Notes: generated by a model from the letters alone, not told the origin. Shown: positions 1-8,310, numbered from the stretch's first letter. The stretch: DNA of 64,000 nucleotides from a bacterium (GCA_030550015.1 JAUQQG010000046.1:1-64000); one strand, 5' to 3'. Program-made: numbers and translations.

Positions 1-89
1 AATAAGAAGATCTTCTTCATCCACTACCTCAGCCCAGAAGATTTTGCACAACGTCTCGCCACTGGCGACTGGGACCTGGCAACTGGCAT

Positions 90-251
90 TGGCGCGCCCG
101 GCCGGAATCGAACCGGCGGCCGTCGCTCGCGACGCCCTCTCGGGCTGCTCGCTCCTCCTAGGGGTGGCCGCGGCTTACGCCGCTACCCCTAGGACGCGCA
201 CAAAGCAGCGCTGTCACCCCATTCGGTACAGTGGGGGAGTCCCTCCCCCAC
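90..251 (-). ncRNA. Unidentified structured RNA-like element with a tRNA-like 3' end
   Basis: Read on the minus strand, this segment ends in a good T-arm (stem GCCGG/CCGGC, loop TTCGATT, at 101-117), then CGGGCGC, a G and CCA, like a mature tRNA 3' end. No D-arm, anticodon arm or matching 5' acceptor strand was found. Instead there are strong hairpins: 231-251 (9-bp arms, 3-nt loop), 157-193 (9-bp outer arms around a GCGGC/GCCGC inner stem), 134-145 and 121-134. It follows tRNA-Ser and tRNA-Arg on the same strand and could be co-transcribed. It could be an unusual tmRNA-like RNA, a decayed tRNA or a repeat-rich spacer. The conserved tmRNA 5' motif was not found. Confidence 0.3.
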
Positions 252-327
252 ATCCCCCTCAGGTCGTGGGTTCTCTCCTCTCCCCGAGAAGGTACCACAG
301 AGCACCCTTGGGTCCACGTAGAATCCT

Positions 328-404
328 TGGCGCGCCCGGCGGGACTTGAACCCACGACCTTGGGCTCCGCAGGCCCACGCTCTATCCAGCTGAGCTACGG
401 GCGC
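328..404 (-). tRNA. tRNA-Arg (anticodon GCG)
   Basis: The minus strand folds into a full cloverleaf: acceptor GCGCCCG/CGGGCGC with discriminator G and encoded CCA, D-arm GCTC/GAGC, anticodon stem TGGGC/GCCCA with loop CTGCGGA, and T-arm GTGGG/CCCGC. The anticodon is GCG, reading CGC and CGU, and A20 in the D-loop fits arginine identity. Most bacteria read these codons with an ACG anticodon edited to inosine, so unmodified GCG is unusual. It lies 60 nt downstream of tRNA-Ser(GCT), with no promoter of its own evident. Confidence 0.93.
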
Positions 405-464
405 GTCCTAGGGTCATTCTACCAAGGAGCGTCGGAGTAGTAAAGGCACACCGGAGTTCGAAAC

Positions 465-558
465 TGGCGGTGGGGGTGGGATTCGAACCCACGGAGCAGG
501 TTTTCGCCCGCTCAGCCGCTTAGCAGGCGGCTACCTTCAACCACTCGGTCACCCCACC
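465..558 (-). tRNA. tRNA-Ser (anticodon GCT)
   Basis: A 94-nt class II tRNA with acceptor GGTGGGG/CCCCACC, discriminator G and encoded CCA. The anticodon stem is GCCGC/GCGGC with loop CTGCTAA, giving anticodon GCT (AGC and AGU codons). The long variable arm is typical of serine tRNAs. It is the first gene of a minus-strand stable-RNA cluster driven by the promoter at 601-628. Confidence 0.95.
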
Positions 559-600
559 TTATCGAGGGTCTATTCCTGCGGGGATGCGATCCGTGGCTCT

Positions 601-628
601 ATGGTAGCATATCCTCTGCCCATGTCAA
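601..628 (-). promoter_or_regulatory. Promoter of the tRNA-Ser/tRNA-Arg cluster
   Basis: On the minus strand TTGACA (628-623) and TACCAT (606-601) are separated by 16 bp. Transcription would start near 594, about 36 nt before the tRNA-Ser 5' end. The -35 hexamer overlaps the stop codon of the M20 peptidase gene. Confidence 0.6.
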
Positions 629-1998
629 CCAGCCCTGGAACGGTACCTTTCCCCAAACCGTTCCAGGATGAGGGCAATGTGCATGATGCCCTCGAAGAAA
701 TCCCGAAGACGGAGGTTCTCATTTGGCGCATGAATGTTGGCACCTGCGTATCCCACACCCACCCCCACGGCGGGGGTCCCGAACTGGGTACATAGCACAT
801 GCATGGGACCAGTGGCTGCCATCAGGGGTAGGATGAAGGGTTCCTTCTGGTAGACCTCCCGAGCTGTCTCTACGGCGACCTGCACGATCTCCGCATCGAA
901 GGGCGTTTTCGCTGGGTTCTCGATCCCAAGCGGACGGACCTTGATATCCTCAAAGCCATAGCGAGCGAGGTGCGCTTTGATTAACCCTAGGACCTCCTCT
1001 GCATCCTGATTGGGAACGAGGCGGAAGTCCACTTTTGCCATGGCCCACCTGGGGAGCACAGTTTTGGACCCCTGTCCGGTATAGCCGCTGACCAGCCCGC
1101 AGATCGTGCATGTAGGCTCGTAGAGATGGCGGACGAGCAGGTCAAGGCCGTGTTGGTCCAACAAGAACGCGTCGATCCCCAGATCACGGCGGAGCATCTC
1201 CTCGTCCCGGCTTTCAGCGATCCGGCGGAGCTGGTTGAGCTCTTCCGGTGCGGGAGCGACCACACGGTCGTAGAATCCTTCGATACGGATACGCTCCCCT
1301 GGATCCTTGAATGTGGAGAGGGCCCAGACAAGGCGCCATGCGGGATTTGGAACGATCGTCGCCATGGAGGAATGGAGATCCCGGTTGGCGCCTTCGGCCT
1401 CAAGCTCAATGTAGCAGATCCCCTTTACCCCGAGGTAGATGTTCAGGGTATCGGTATGGTCCTTGGATCCTGATTCCCAGATGCACGCATCTGCTTGAAC
1501 GAGATCCCGGTGCTCCCTCACAATCCAAGGAAGATGCGGGCTCCCAATCTCCTCTTCTCCTTCCACGAGGAACTTCACAGTACAGGGAAGCTCTCCCTCA
1601 GTACGGAGCCACGCCTCCACCGCGGCCATGCGGGCGACAATGTTTCCCTTGGTATCCACGGCGCCTCGCGCATAGAGGTTGCCAGAACGAATCTCTGCAG
1701 AAAAGGGGTCGCTCTCCCATTCCTCCAGGGGTTCAGGGGGTTGTACGTCGTAATGATTGTAAAAGAGGAGAGTCCGACTGCTCCGGCCGCGAACTTCACT
1801 GTACACTAGAGGCGGCCCGCCGGGGATGGGGATCAGACGAGCAGGAATGCCACACTCCTCCATTTGGGAGACAAGGAGGTGTGCTGTCTCCACGAGCCCG
1901 ACACCCTGAGCGGAGATACTAGGTTGACGGCAGAGACGCTGGAGCTTGTGGACAAATCGATCCCGGTGATCGGTGATATAGGCCAGGACGTGTTTCAT
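625..1998 (-). CDS. M20 family metallopeptidase (dipeptidase-like)
   Basis: A 457-residue cytoplasmic zinc peptidase of the M20 (ArgE/DapE/carnosinase) superfamily, likely hydrolysing dipeptides or acylated amino acids. Metal-binding motif HYDVQP at residues 82-87, bridging Asp in GAVDTKG near residue 115, and catalytic/metal Glu pair in EGEEEIGS near 146-153. The start at 1998 is chosen because an AAGGAGG Shine-Dalgarno lies directly upstream; the frame stays open further but without initiation signals. It diverges from the HAD phosphatase gene, with about 67 bp between the two starts. The exact substrate cannot be told from sequence. Confidence 0.9.
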   Translation of the reverse strand: MKHVLAYITDHRDRFVHKLQRLCRQPSISAQGVGLVETAHLLVSQMEECGIPARLIPIPGGPPLVYSEVRGRSSRTLLFYNHYDVQPPEPLEEWESDPFSAEIRSGNLYARGAVDTKGNIVARMAAVEAWLRTEGELPCTVKFLVEGEEEIGSPHLPWIVREHRDLVQADACIWESGSKDHTDTLNIYLGVKGICYIELEAEGANRDLHSSMATIVPNPAWRLVWALSTFKDPGERIRIEGFYDRVVAPAPEELNQLRRIAESRDEEMLRRDLGIDAFLLDQHGLDLLVRHLYEPTCTICGLVSGYTGQGSKTVLPRWAMAKVDFRLVPNQDAEEVLGLIKAHLARYGFEDIKVRPLGIENPAKTPFDAEIVQVAVETAREVYQKEPFILPLMAATGPMHVLCTQFGTPAVGVGVGYAGANIHAPNENLRLRDFFEGIMHIALILERFGERYRSRAG

Positions 1999-2065
1999 GG
2001 AGACCTCCTTGGAAGGAGAATTTGCCAGCCAAAGTGAGGTTCCTCTATTCTTTGGAGGGAGGCCC

Positions 2066-2860
2066 ATGGAGTGGCGGCGGATCAAAGGTGTCATCCTGGA
2101 TATGGACGGTGTCCTCTATAGGGGGAGCACTCCTCTCCCTGGGGCAAAGGACCTCATTGAGTTTTTCCAAAAAGTAGGGATGAAATACGTCCTGGCCACG
2201 AACAACTCCGCTCGCACACCTCGTCAGTACCAGCATCACCTCCGGACGATGGGGATCGAGGTTCCTGAAGAGCATATCCTCACTTCTGGGAGGGTTGCCG
2301 CATGGTACCTGAAGCGGCTCGCACCCCAGGGAGGGACAGTCTTTGTAATTGGGGAAGAAGGGTTGCTCCAGGAGATCGCCGCCGCGGGATTTACCCTAAC
2401 CACAGAAGACCCCCAGTTCGTTGTTTGCGGCATTGACCGTGGGTTAACCTACGAGAAACTTGCGATCGCTTGCCGGGCCATCGCCCGCGGGGCAAAGTTC
2501 ATCGGGACCAACGCGGATCCCATCCTACCCACGGAGGATGGATTCATCCCAGGAAGTGGAGCGATCCTCGCTGCGATCACAAGAGCCACCGGCGTGGAAC
2601 CTCTCGTCCTCGGGAAACCCGAGGCGCCTCTGGTGGAGATGGCATTGGAACGTCTGGGTACGGCCCCGGAGGCCACTGCGATCATCGGGGACCAGCTGGG
2701 AACAGACATCCTCGGAGGGAAACGCCTAGGCCTAGTCACCATCCTAGTCCTTTCTGGCGTCTCCCGTCCTGAACAGATCGTAGAGCTAGGAATTACCCCT
2801 GAACTCGTGGTCACTGGCCTGCCGGAGCTTTTAGAGCTCTGGAAGCGCGGGATCTCCTGA
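2066..2860 (+). CDS. HAD-IIA family hydrolase (NagD-like phosphatase)
   Basis: A 264-residue haloacid-dehalogenase-fold phosphatase. Motif I is DMDGVLYRG near the N-terminus (nucleophile Asp), motif II is ATNNSA, and the C-terminal motifs are GKPEAPL (Lys) and GDQLGTDILGG (Mg-binding Asp). This pattern fits the NagD/4-nitrophenylphosphatase/phosphoglycolate phosphatase group, acting on small phosphorylated metabolites in the cytoplasm. The ATG at 2066 has a GGAGGGAGG Shine-Dalgarno; an earlier in-frame ATG at 1997 overlaps the divergent gene and was not preferred. It is followed by a 165-bp gap holding the proS promoter. Confidence 0.88.
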   Translation: MEWRRIKGVILDMDGVLYRGSTPLPGAKDLIEFFQKVGMKYVLATNNSARTPRQYQHHLRTMGIEVPEEHILTSGRVAAWYLKRLAPQGGTVFVIGEEGLLQEIAAAGFTLTTEDPQFVVCGIDRGLTYEKLAIACRAIARGAKFIGTNADPILPTEDGFIPGSGAILAAITRATGVEPLVLGKPEAPLVEMALERLGTAPEATAIIGDQLGTDILGGKRLGLVTILVLSGVSRPEQIVELGITPELVVTGLPELLELWKRGIS

Positions 2861-2972
2861 GGAGTCCAGCGAAAGCCTCCGGCAAGATGTTGCCTAGAGA
2901 CCCGAGGGCGAGGCTAAATTCATTCACCGAGCACCCCCACTGATCGGCTGAATGGCTTTGGAGTCCTGCGCG

Positions 2973-3002
2973 TTGACGCGATTTCGGCGCCTGTGCTAAG
3001 AT
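2973..3002 (+). promoter_or_regulatory. Promoter of proS
   Basis: TTGACG at 2973-2978 and TAAGAT at 2997-3002 are spaced by 18 bp. Transcription would begin near 3009, downstream of the first in-frame ATG at 3001. This supports translation from the later ATG at 3028. Confidence 0.55.
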
Positions 3003-3027
3003 GTACTCACCTACGAGGGAGATGGAG

Positions 3028-4467
3028 ATGGCAGTAGAGAAGCAGGAGTACGTCAAGGCAATCCCTCCCAAAGAGAACCTCTCTGAATGGTACACCGCTG
3101 TCGTCCTAAAGGCGGAGCTGGCCGATTACGCCCCTGTGCGGGGATGTATGGTCATCCGGCCATATGGGTATGCGATCTGGGAGTTGATGCAGCAGGAGCT
3201 AGACAGGCGGTTCAAGGAGACGGGCCATAAGAACGCCTACTTTCCCCTGTTCATCCCAGAAAGCCTCCTCCAGAAGGAAGCTGAACACGTGGCAGGGTTC
3301 GCTCCCCAAGTCGCTTGGGTCACCCAGGGTGGGCAGGAAACCCTGACGGAGCGCCTTGCAGTCCGTCCAACCTCTGAGGCGATCATCTGCACCATGTACG
3401 CGAAGTGGATCCAGTCGTACCGGGATCTCCCCGTGTTGCTCCTCCAGTGGAACAACGTCGTCCGGTGGGAACGGTCCACGCGGCTTTTCCTACGCACCAT
3501 GGAGTTCCTCTGGCATGAGGGGCACACCGTGCACAGGACCGCGGAGGAGGCCGACCAAGAGGCACGTCTCATCCTGCGCATCTATCAGGAGTTCATCGAA
3601 GGCTGGCTGGCGATCCCTGTCCTGGTGGGGAAGAAGACCGACAGTGAGAAGTTCGCTGGTGCCGATTATACCTACACCCTGGAAGTCCTCATGCCAGATG
3701 GGCAGGCCCTCCAGGCAGGGACCTCGCACTTCCTGGGCCAGAACTTCAGCAAGGCGTTTGGGATCAAGTTCCTGGACAGGGACAACCAGGAGAAGTACCC
3801 CTGGCAGACCTCCTGGGCTGTGACAACCCGACTCATCGGTGCCCTCATTATGATCCACGGGGATGACCGGGGGTTGGTCTTGCCTCCTAAGGTTGCACCC
3901 TACCAAGTTGTCATCGTCCCCATCTTTTATGAAGATCAGCAAAATGTCCTCGAAAAAGCACGCGAGCTGGCGCAACGCCTCGCCGGGCGTTTCCGGGTTC
4001 ACCTCGATGATCGCCCAGAGTATACACCGGGTTGGAAGTTTAACGACTGGGAGATGCGCGGCGTGCCCGTTCGCCTGGAAGTGGGCCCCCGGGATGTAGC
4101 CAAGGGGCAAGTCGTCCTTGTTCCTCGCGTGGGGAATGGGAAAGTGAGCGTTCCCGAGGCAGAGGTAGAAGTGCAGGTGGGACGCATGCTGGACGAGGTA
4201 CAGGCGCAGCTGTTCAAGCGGGCGAAGGCCTTCCTGGACAGCCGCATCTTCCCGGCGAGTACAGTGGAGGAAGTGGAAGAGATCATGACGGTGAAGAAAG
4301 GGTTTGCCAAGGTCCTCTGGTGCGGGAAGCTGGTGTGTGAAGAGACCCTCCGAGATCGCACAGGAGCGTCCCCCCGCGTGATCCCCCTCGATGAATCTGA
4401 AACCGGCTCCTGTGTAGTCTGCGGCCAGCCTGCAGGGATCCTCGTTTACTACGCCCGCGCGTACTGA
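3028..4467 (+). CDS. proS: Prolyl-tRNA synthetase, archaeal/eukaryotic type
   Basis: Charges tRNA-Pro with proline. At 479 residues, with no editing insertion between motifs 2 and 3 and a C-terminal zinc-binding-like domain (WCGKLVC near residue 431, CVVCG near 462) ending in YARAY, it belongs to the archaeal/eukaryotic-like ProRS group, not the longer E. coli type. Class II motif 2 is seen around RPTSEAI and VVRWE. The upstream promoter places the transcript start after the ATG at 3001, so the ATG at 3028 (or 3022) behind GAGGGAG is preferred. It is monocistronic and convergent with the EndoQ gene. Confidence 0.93.
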   Translation: MAVEKQEYVKAIPPKENLSEWYTAVVLKAELADYAPVRGCMVIRPYGYAIWELMQQELDRRFKETGHKNAYFPLFIPESLLQKEAEHVAGFAPQVAWVTQGGQETLTERLAVRPTSEAIICTMYAKWIQSYRDLPVLLLQWNNVVRWERSTRLFLRTMEFLWHEGHTVHRTAEEADQEARLILRIYQEFIEGWLAIPVLVGKKTDSEKFAGADYTYTLEVLMPDGQALQAGTSHFLGQNFSKAFGIKFLDRDNQEKYPWQTSWAVTTRLIGALIMIHGDDRGLVLPPKVAPYQVVIVPIFYEDQQNVLEKARELAQRLAGRFRVHLDDRPEYTPGWKFNDWEMRGVPVRLEVGPRDVAKGQVVLVPRVGNGKVSVPEAEVEVQVGRMLDEVQAQLFKRAKAFLDSRIFPASTVEEVEEIMTVKKGFAKVLWCGKLVCEETLRDRTGASPRVIPLDESETGSCVVCGQPAGILVYYARAY

Positions 4468-4485
4468 ATTCCGTTCGTCGAGTCT

Positions 4486-4545
4486 CTCGCGTTGATCGCA
4501 TCCATTGCGTGAATGAAGTTAACCCAGGAACGCAATGAACGCGAG
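4486..4545. repeat. Bulged inverted repeat between convergent genes
   Basis: Between the ends of proS and the EndoQ gene, CTCGCGTT (4486-4493) pairs with AACGCGAG (4538-4545), and CATTGCGT (4503-4510) pairs with ACGCAATG (4530-4537). Nine unpaired bases lie between the 5' arms and none between the 3' arms. It may act as a bidirectional terminator, but no U-tract follows on either strand. The right side also contains three near-direct copies of an AACGCNANG unit. Confidence 0.5.
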
Positions 4546-4559
4546 GAACGCAAAGGACG

Positions 4560-5813
4560 CTAGAAGAGAGTCATCTGAGCAGGTTGAGCCGGGTGCGTCC
4601 CTCCTTCTTCCTCCTCTTTCTCCCCGAACAGGTGGATCTCCCCGTAGACACCGTCATAGCCTGGGAGGATCCTTACCTTCCCCTCGCGCATCCTCCGGAT
4701 CCCCTCCACGATGCGCGGGGATGTGACCCGGGCGATCTCCTCCAGAGGAACATCCATGAGGACAGGGAATTCACCCCCGAAGGCTCGACAGAGTTTGAGG
4801 TACTCCTCGCGGACTCCTGCAGTGCCCGGTTGCGCCCCTACGGCCTCGGCAATGATCTCCTCCAGCGGGATGAGGTTCCGATATGGGATGGCCTTCTCCG
4901 GAACGAACCCTTCTTCCCGGTCTGCAAGTTGCTCCACGCGATGCATCACACCTACGGTGAGAGGGCGTTGGCAGACTGGACACAGGCCGTTCAGGGCCTT
5001 CGTCTCCTTGGGAGAGAGTCGCTGCTGGCAGTTGCGGTGGCCGTCGTAATGGTACTTCCCCTCTTCTGGGAAGAACTCTACGGTAAACAGGAAGCGGGAT
5101 CGGTCTTTCTCCTTGAGAATGCGGGCAAGCTCGAAGTAATCGAGTTCCGCATCGAACACGTTGGCCTCGCGCCCAAGTTTAGCCGGGGAGTGGGCGTCAG
5201 AGTTGCTCACCAGGACGACCCGATCTAGCTGAGAAAGCCGCCAGTTCATGGGAGGGTCGCTGGAGAGACCTGTCTCGATAGCGTAGATGTGTTTGGTCTG
5301 GTCCCGGAAGCACTCCTCCAAAGAGTCGAACCCGGAGTTGCTCCCGAACAGCGAGAACCAGGGAGTCCAGGCATGCGCAGGGATAATCAGGATATCCGGG
5401 GAGAGCTCCACGAGGTACTCCACCATCTTATCCGAGGGGAGGGTCAAAGTGGGGCGCCCATCTGCCATAAGGCTTCCGAATCGCCCGAGCACAGCATTGA
5501 TACGGTCCACGAGCTCAAACGAGGGTGCGAGGATGATGTTGTGGATCTTCCGGAGTCGCCCGTCCTGGGGGTAGATGTTCGAAACCTCTACGGTGAGCAT
5601 GAAATGGATACCATCGTAGGCATACAGCCCGGGTGCAGCTGGCTGGAGCTTAGAACGCAATTCCCGCAGCCATATGGGATGGGTGAAGTCCCCTGTCCCC
5701 ACGAGGTTGATCCCCTTCAGCTTGCACCACCTCGCCAGGTTCTCCACGTCCATATCCTTACTCGTTGCTCTGCTGTGCTTGGAATGCAGGTGGAGATCGG
5801 CAATGATCCGCAT
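4560..5813 (-). CDS. Endonuclease Q family protein (PHP domain)
   Basis: A 417-residue protein starting with a PHP-type metal site (ADLHLHSKHS, residues 5-14) and carrying GDFTHP and NSDAHS motifs as in EndoQ, which nicks DNA 5' to uracil, hypoxanthine, xanthine or abasic sites. A CPVC pair with a second metal-binding segment follows near residues 270-300, also as in EndoQ. The family is known from Thermococcales and some bacteria. The start has AAGGAGG seven bases upstream. It is a single gene, convergent with proS and divergent from htrA, and probably counters heat-driven deamination of DNA. PHP proteins diversify, so the exact activity is inferred. Confidence 0.8.
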   Translation of the reverse strand: MRIIADLHLHSKHSRATSKDMDVENLARWCKLKGINLVGTGDFTHPIWLRELRSKLQPAAPGLYAYDGIHFMLTVEVSNIYPQDGRLRKIHNIILAPSFELVDRINAVLGRFGSLMADGRPTLTLPSDKMVEYLVELSPDILIIPAHAWTPWFSLFGSNSGFDSLEECFRDQTKHIYAIETGLSSDPPMNWRLSQLDRVVLVSNSDAHSPAKLGREANVFDAELDYFELARILKEKDRSRFLFTVEFFPEEGKYHYDGHRNCQQRLSPKETKALNGLCPVCQRPLTVGVMHRVEQLADREEGFVPEKAIPYRNLIPLEEIIAEAVGAQPGTAGVREEYLKLCRAFGGEFPVLMDVPLEEIARVTSPRIVEGIRRMREGKVRILPGYDGVYGEIHLFGEKEEEEGGTHPAQPAQMTLF

Positions 5814-5913
5814 CGCGGTGCCTCCTTAAGTACTCCTTTTGCCATTCGCATCTTGCCGCCCATTCTCCTGCTTTGAAAGCACGCTCTCCTCCCCCAAAGT
5901 GAAACCCCGGTAT

Positions 5914-5942
5914 TTGCACACGCTCGTCCAGTGCGCTACACT
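5914..5942 (+). promoter_or_regulatory. Promoter of the HtrA-like gene
   Basis: TTGCAC (5914-5919) and TACACT (5937-5942) are spaced by exactly 17 bp. The predicted transcription start is at about 5949-5950, coinciding with the GTG that best fits as start codon of the protease. This implies a leaderless or nearly leaderless mRNA. Confidence 0.55.
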
Positions 5943-5949
5943 GGGAGGT

Positions 5950-6939
5950 GTGAAAGGATTCTCTCCTTGGAGCCATTCCACAGAACCGACAGAGGACTTC
6001 CTCGATGCATACTCTCAGGCCGTGATCCACGTTGTGGAGCGCGTTGGTCCTTCTGTCGTGCGGATTACCATGGCTCGCGGAGTACGCACCCCTTGGGGGA
6101 GATACGGAGAGCTCCAGGGCGTGGGGTCCGGTGTCATCATCGCGCCCGACGGGTTCATCCTCACCAACAACCACGTGGTGGAGGAGGCGCAGGAGATCGA
6201 GGTCCTTCTCGCCGATGGACACCAGTACACCGCTGAGATCGTGGGAACCGACCCGCATACCGATCTCGCCGTCGTGCGCATCCCCGCCTCAGGGCTCCCC
6301 GCTGCGACAATGGGGGATTCAGACAGGTTGCGAGTCGGCCAGCTCGTCATCGCCATCGGGAATCCCCTGGGTTTCCAATTCACCGTCACGACAGGCGTGG
6401 TGAGCGCCCTTGGGCGTGCGCTGCGCTCCCAGACAGGGCGCCTCATTGAGAACGTAATCCAGACCGATGCCGCCCTTAACCCTGGTAGCTCCGGAGGTCC
6501 ACTCGTGGATTCCCGCGCAAGAGTCGTGGGGATCAACACCGCGATCATCGCTCCGGCCCAGGGAATCTGCTTCGCTATTCCCTCCAACACAGCAAGGTGG
6601 GTTGCGGGACAGCTCATCACTGAGGGGAAGGTCCATCGCGCTTACCTTGGCATCGTGGGGCAAACGATCCGGCTCCCCCGCCACCTCGTCATTGGCCACA
6701 GGATCTCCCAGGAGACGGGCGTGGCTGTCGTTGCCATCGCCCCTGGGAGCCCAGCAGCCGCAAGTGACCTGTGGGAGGGGGATATCATCGTCGCGTTGAA
6801 CCAAGATCCAGTGGCGACCATCGACGCCCTCCAGAAGGTCCTGGCGCGAACGCCTGTCGGGACAAAGGTTTCCTTATCGGTCCTGCGAGGCGACAAGAAG
6901 TTGGAGATCCCGGTGCAGCTTGCCGAGGCTCCTGATTGA
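5950..6939 (+). CDS. HtrA/Deg-type serine protease with one PDZ domain
   Basis: A 329-residue trypsin-like protease. From the GTG at 5950 the triad is His75 (TNNHVVEE), Asp105 (HTDLAVV) and Ser181 (NPGSSGGP), followed by one PDZ domain at about 235-325. The family degrades misfolded proteins, usually outside the cytoplasm. No signal peptide or transmembrane helix is seen from this start or in the open frame upstream, so a cytoplasmic location is possible. A Shine-Dalgarno at proper spacing is lacking, and the promoter points to a leaderless transcript. It is convergent with the flavoprotein gene, 6 bp away. Confidence 0.88.
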   Translation: MKGFSPWSHSTEPTEDFLDAYSQAVIHVVERVGPSVVRITMARGVRTPWGRYGELQGVGSGVIIAPDGFILTNNHVVEEAQEIEVLLADGHQYTAEIVGTDPHTDLAVVRIPASGLPAATMGDSDRLRVGQLVIAIGNPLGFQFTVTTGVVSALGRALRSQTGRLIENVIQTDAALNPGSSGGPLVDSRARVVGINTAIIAPAQGICFAIPSNTARWVAGQLITEGKVHRAYLGIVGQTIRLPRHLVIGHRISQETGVAVVAIAPGSPAAASDLWEGDIIVALNQDPVATIDALQKVLARTPVGTKVSLSVLRGDKKLEIPVQLAEAPD

Positions 6940-6945
6940 CCAAAT

Positions 6946-8175
6946 TTATAGCCACACGCGCACGAACCCCAGGAGGAACCTCGAGAGGATCCATGCCAGA
7001 GACCTGTCCCGGAGTCCGATTCTCAGGCTGTGGAGCAACACGGGGACGAGGACCCGAGACTGGTAGGCGGTATCCCCGAATACCTCCAAGGCTTCACGGA
7101 GACCTTCCTCCCTCGAGAGGAGGTCAATGGCAGCATCGATTTCCTCATCGCTGAGCTGGTTCAAGATGGACCGGACAAGCGAAGTAAACCAGATCTCCCG
7201 ACCGAACCGCCTTCTCCAGGAGCGTTCATAATCACGGAGGGCACCCCGATCGCCCTTCACATAGCGCGCTGCTGCACTCGCCGCAAGTTCCCCTGCTACC
7301 ATGGCGAAATAGATTCCTCCACCCGAGGTAGCCTTCACCTGTGCTGCAGCATCGCCAACGAGAAGCATACCCGGGAAGAACGACGGCCTCCTTGCTCCCA
7401 GGATGGGGATCCGCCCGGCCAGCTTGTGTTCAACCCGGATTCCCTTGAGTTTCTTCCTGGCGATGGGATGCTCGTGGATGAATCGCTCCAGATAATACAC
7501 AGGTTTGTGCGCCGTATAGGTAGGGTCCACACAGAGCCCAACCCTCGCCCGTTGGCCCCCCAAAGGCATGATCCAGGCAAAGAAGCCGGGCGCAAAATCC
7601 TTCCCAAAATAGAGCTCGGGTGCATCCTCCGACTCCACCGTTGCGCCCTCTACTTGATACTGCAGCCCAAGCACCCACCGACGTTCAAGACGGTACCCGA
7701 GGCTCAATGGGAGGTTTGGAGAAGCGCCCTCCGCATCCACCACGATCCTTCCACGGATGGCAAACGGACGCCCGTTCCTCTCACCTGAGACTTCCATCCC
7801 GTCGTTGACCAATCGGACCCCCAAGGCCCTGGCACCGGTCATCAGGTCGGCGCCTGCTTCCAGAGCTGTCTCTGCCAGTTTTTGGTCGAAACGGTCCCGG
7901 TCGACGATATAGGAATCCACCGCACGCCGGCGAAGGAACGCCTTCCCTCCCTTAGGACCATAGAGAATAGCTGCGCTGACGGCGTTCACCACGATGCCCG
8001 GCGGGAGCGCGAACTCTTCGAACGCGTGGTGCGTGAGCTTTCCGGTGCAGTGCGTGGGCCGGCCGATCTCTTGGTGCTCCTCCAGGATGAGGGTTCGAAG
8101 CCCCCGTAAGGAGGCCGCTCTCGCGGCGGTAACCCCTCCTGGTCCAGCTCCAACCACAATCACATCGTAGTCCAC
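6946..8175 (-). CDS. Geranylgeranyl reductase family FAD-dependent oxidoreductase
   Basis: A 409-residue flavoprotein opening with the FAD-binding GAGPGG motif (residues 8-13) and the family PTHCTGK stretch near residue 40; GDAAAQVKATSGGG near residue 285 is the second FAD motif. Members reduce double bonds of isoprenoid chains on lipids, quinones or chlorophyll precursors. With no lipid or quinone genes nearby the substrate is unknown. The start is GTG at 8175 behind AGGATG. It is a single gene between convergent htrA and divergent DUF192 genes. Confidence 0.83.
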   Translation of the reverse strand: MDYDVIVVGAGPGGVTAARAASLRGLRTLILEEHQEIGRPTHCTGKLTHHAFEEFALPPGIVVNAVSAAILYGPKGGKAFLRRRAVDSYIVDRDRFDQKLAETALEAGADLMTGARALGVRLVNDGMEVSGERNGRPFAIRGRIVVDAEGASPNLPLSLGYRLERRWVLGLQYQVEGATVESEDAPELYFGKDFAPGFFAWIMPLGGQRARVGLCVDPTYTAHKPVYYLERFIHEHPIARKKLKGIRVEHKLAGRIPILGARRPSFFPGMLLVGDAAAQVKATSGGGIYFAMVAGELAASAAARYVKGDRGALRDYERSWRRRFGREIWFTSLVRSILNQLSDEEIDAAIDLLSREEGLREALEVFGDTAYQSRVLVPVLLHSLRIGLRDRSLAWILSRFLLGFVRVWL

Positions 8176-8310
8176 GAATTCATCCTATTCGGGATCTACT
8201 GAAGCGACCCCTGCGGGATCCCCCATGCCGCCCAGGGGGAAGTTGGAGCTGGCTAGAGGAAAATCTTCGGCGTTCCCGAAATGCCAGGAACTGGAAGAAC
8301 GAAGAGTGGT

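Noticed and set aside
90-327. Canonical tmRNA (ssrA)
   Set aside because: A GTA GCG GCG TAA stretch in a hairpin recalls a tag end, but the conserved 5' tmRNA motif and a pairing 5' acceptor strand are absent, and no plausible resume codon precedes it.
44-349. Open frames over the tRNA cluster
   Set aside because: They overlap structural RNA genes and have no ribosome-binding site or family resemblance.
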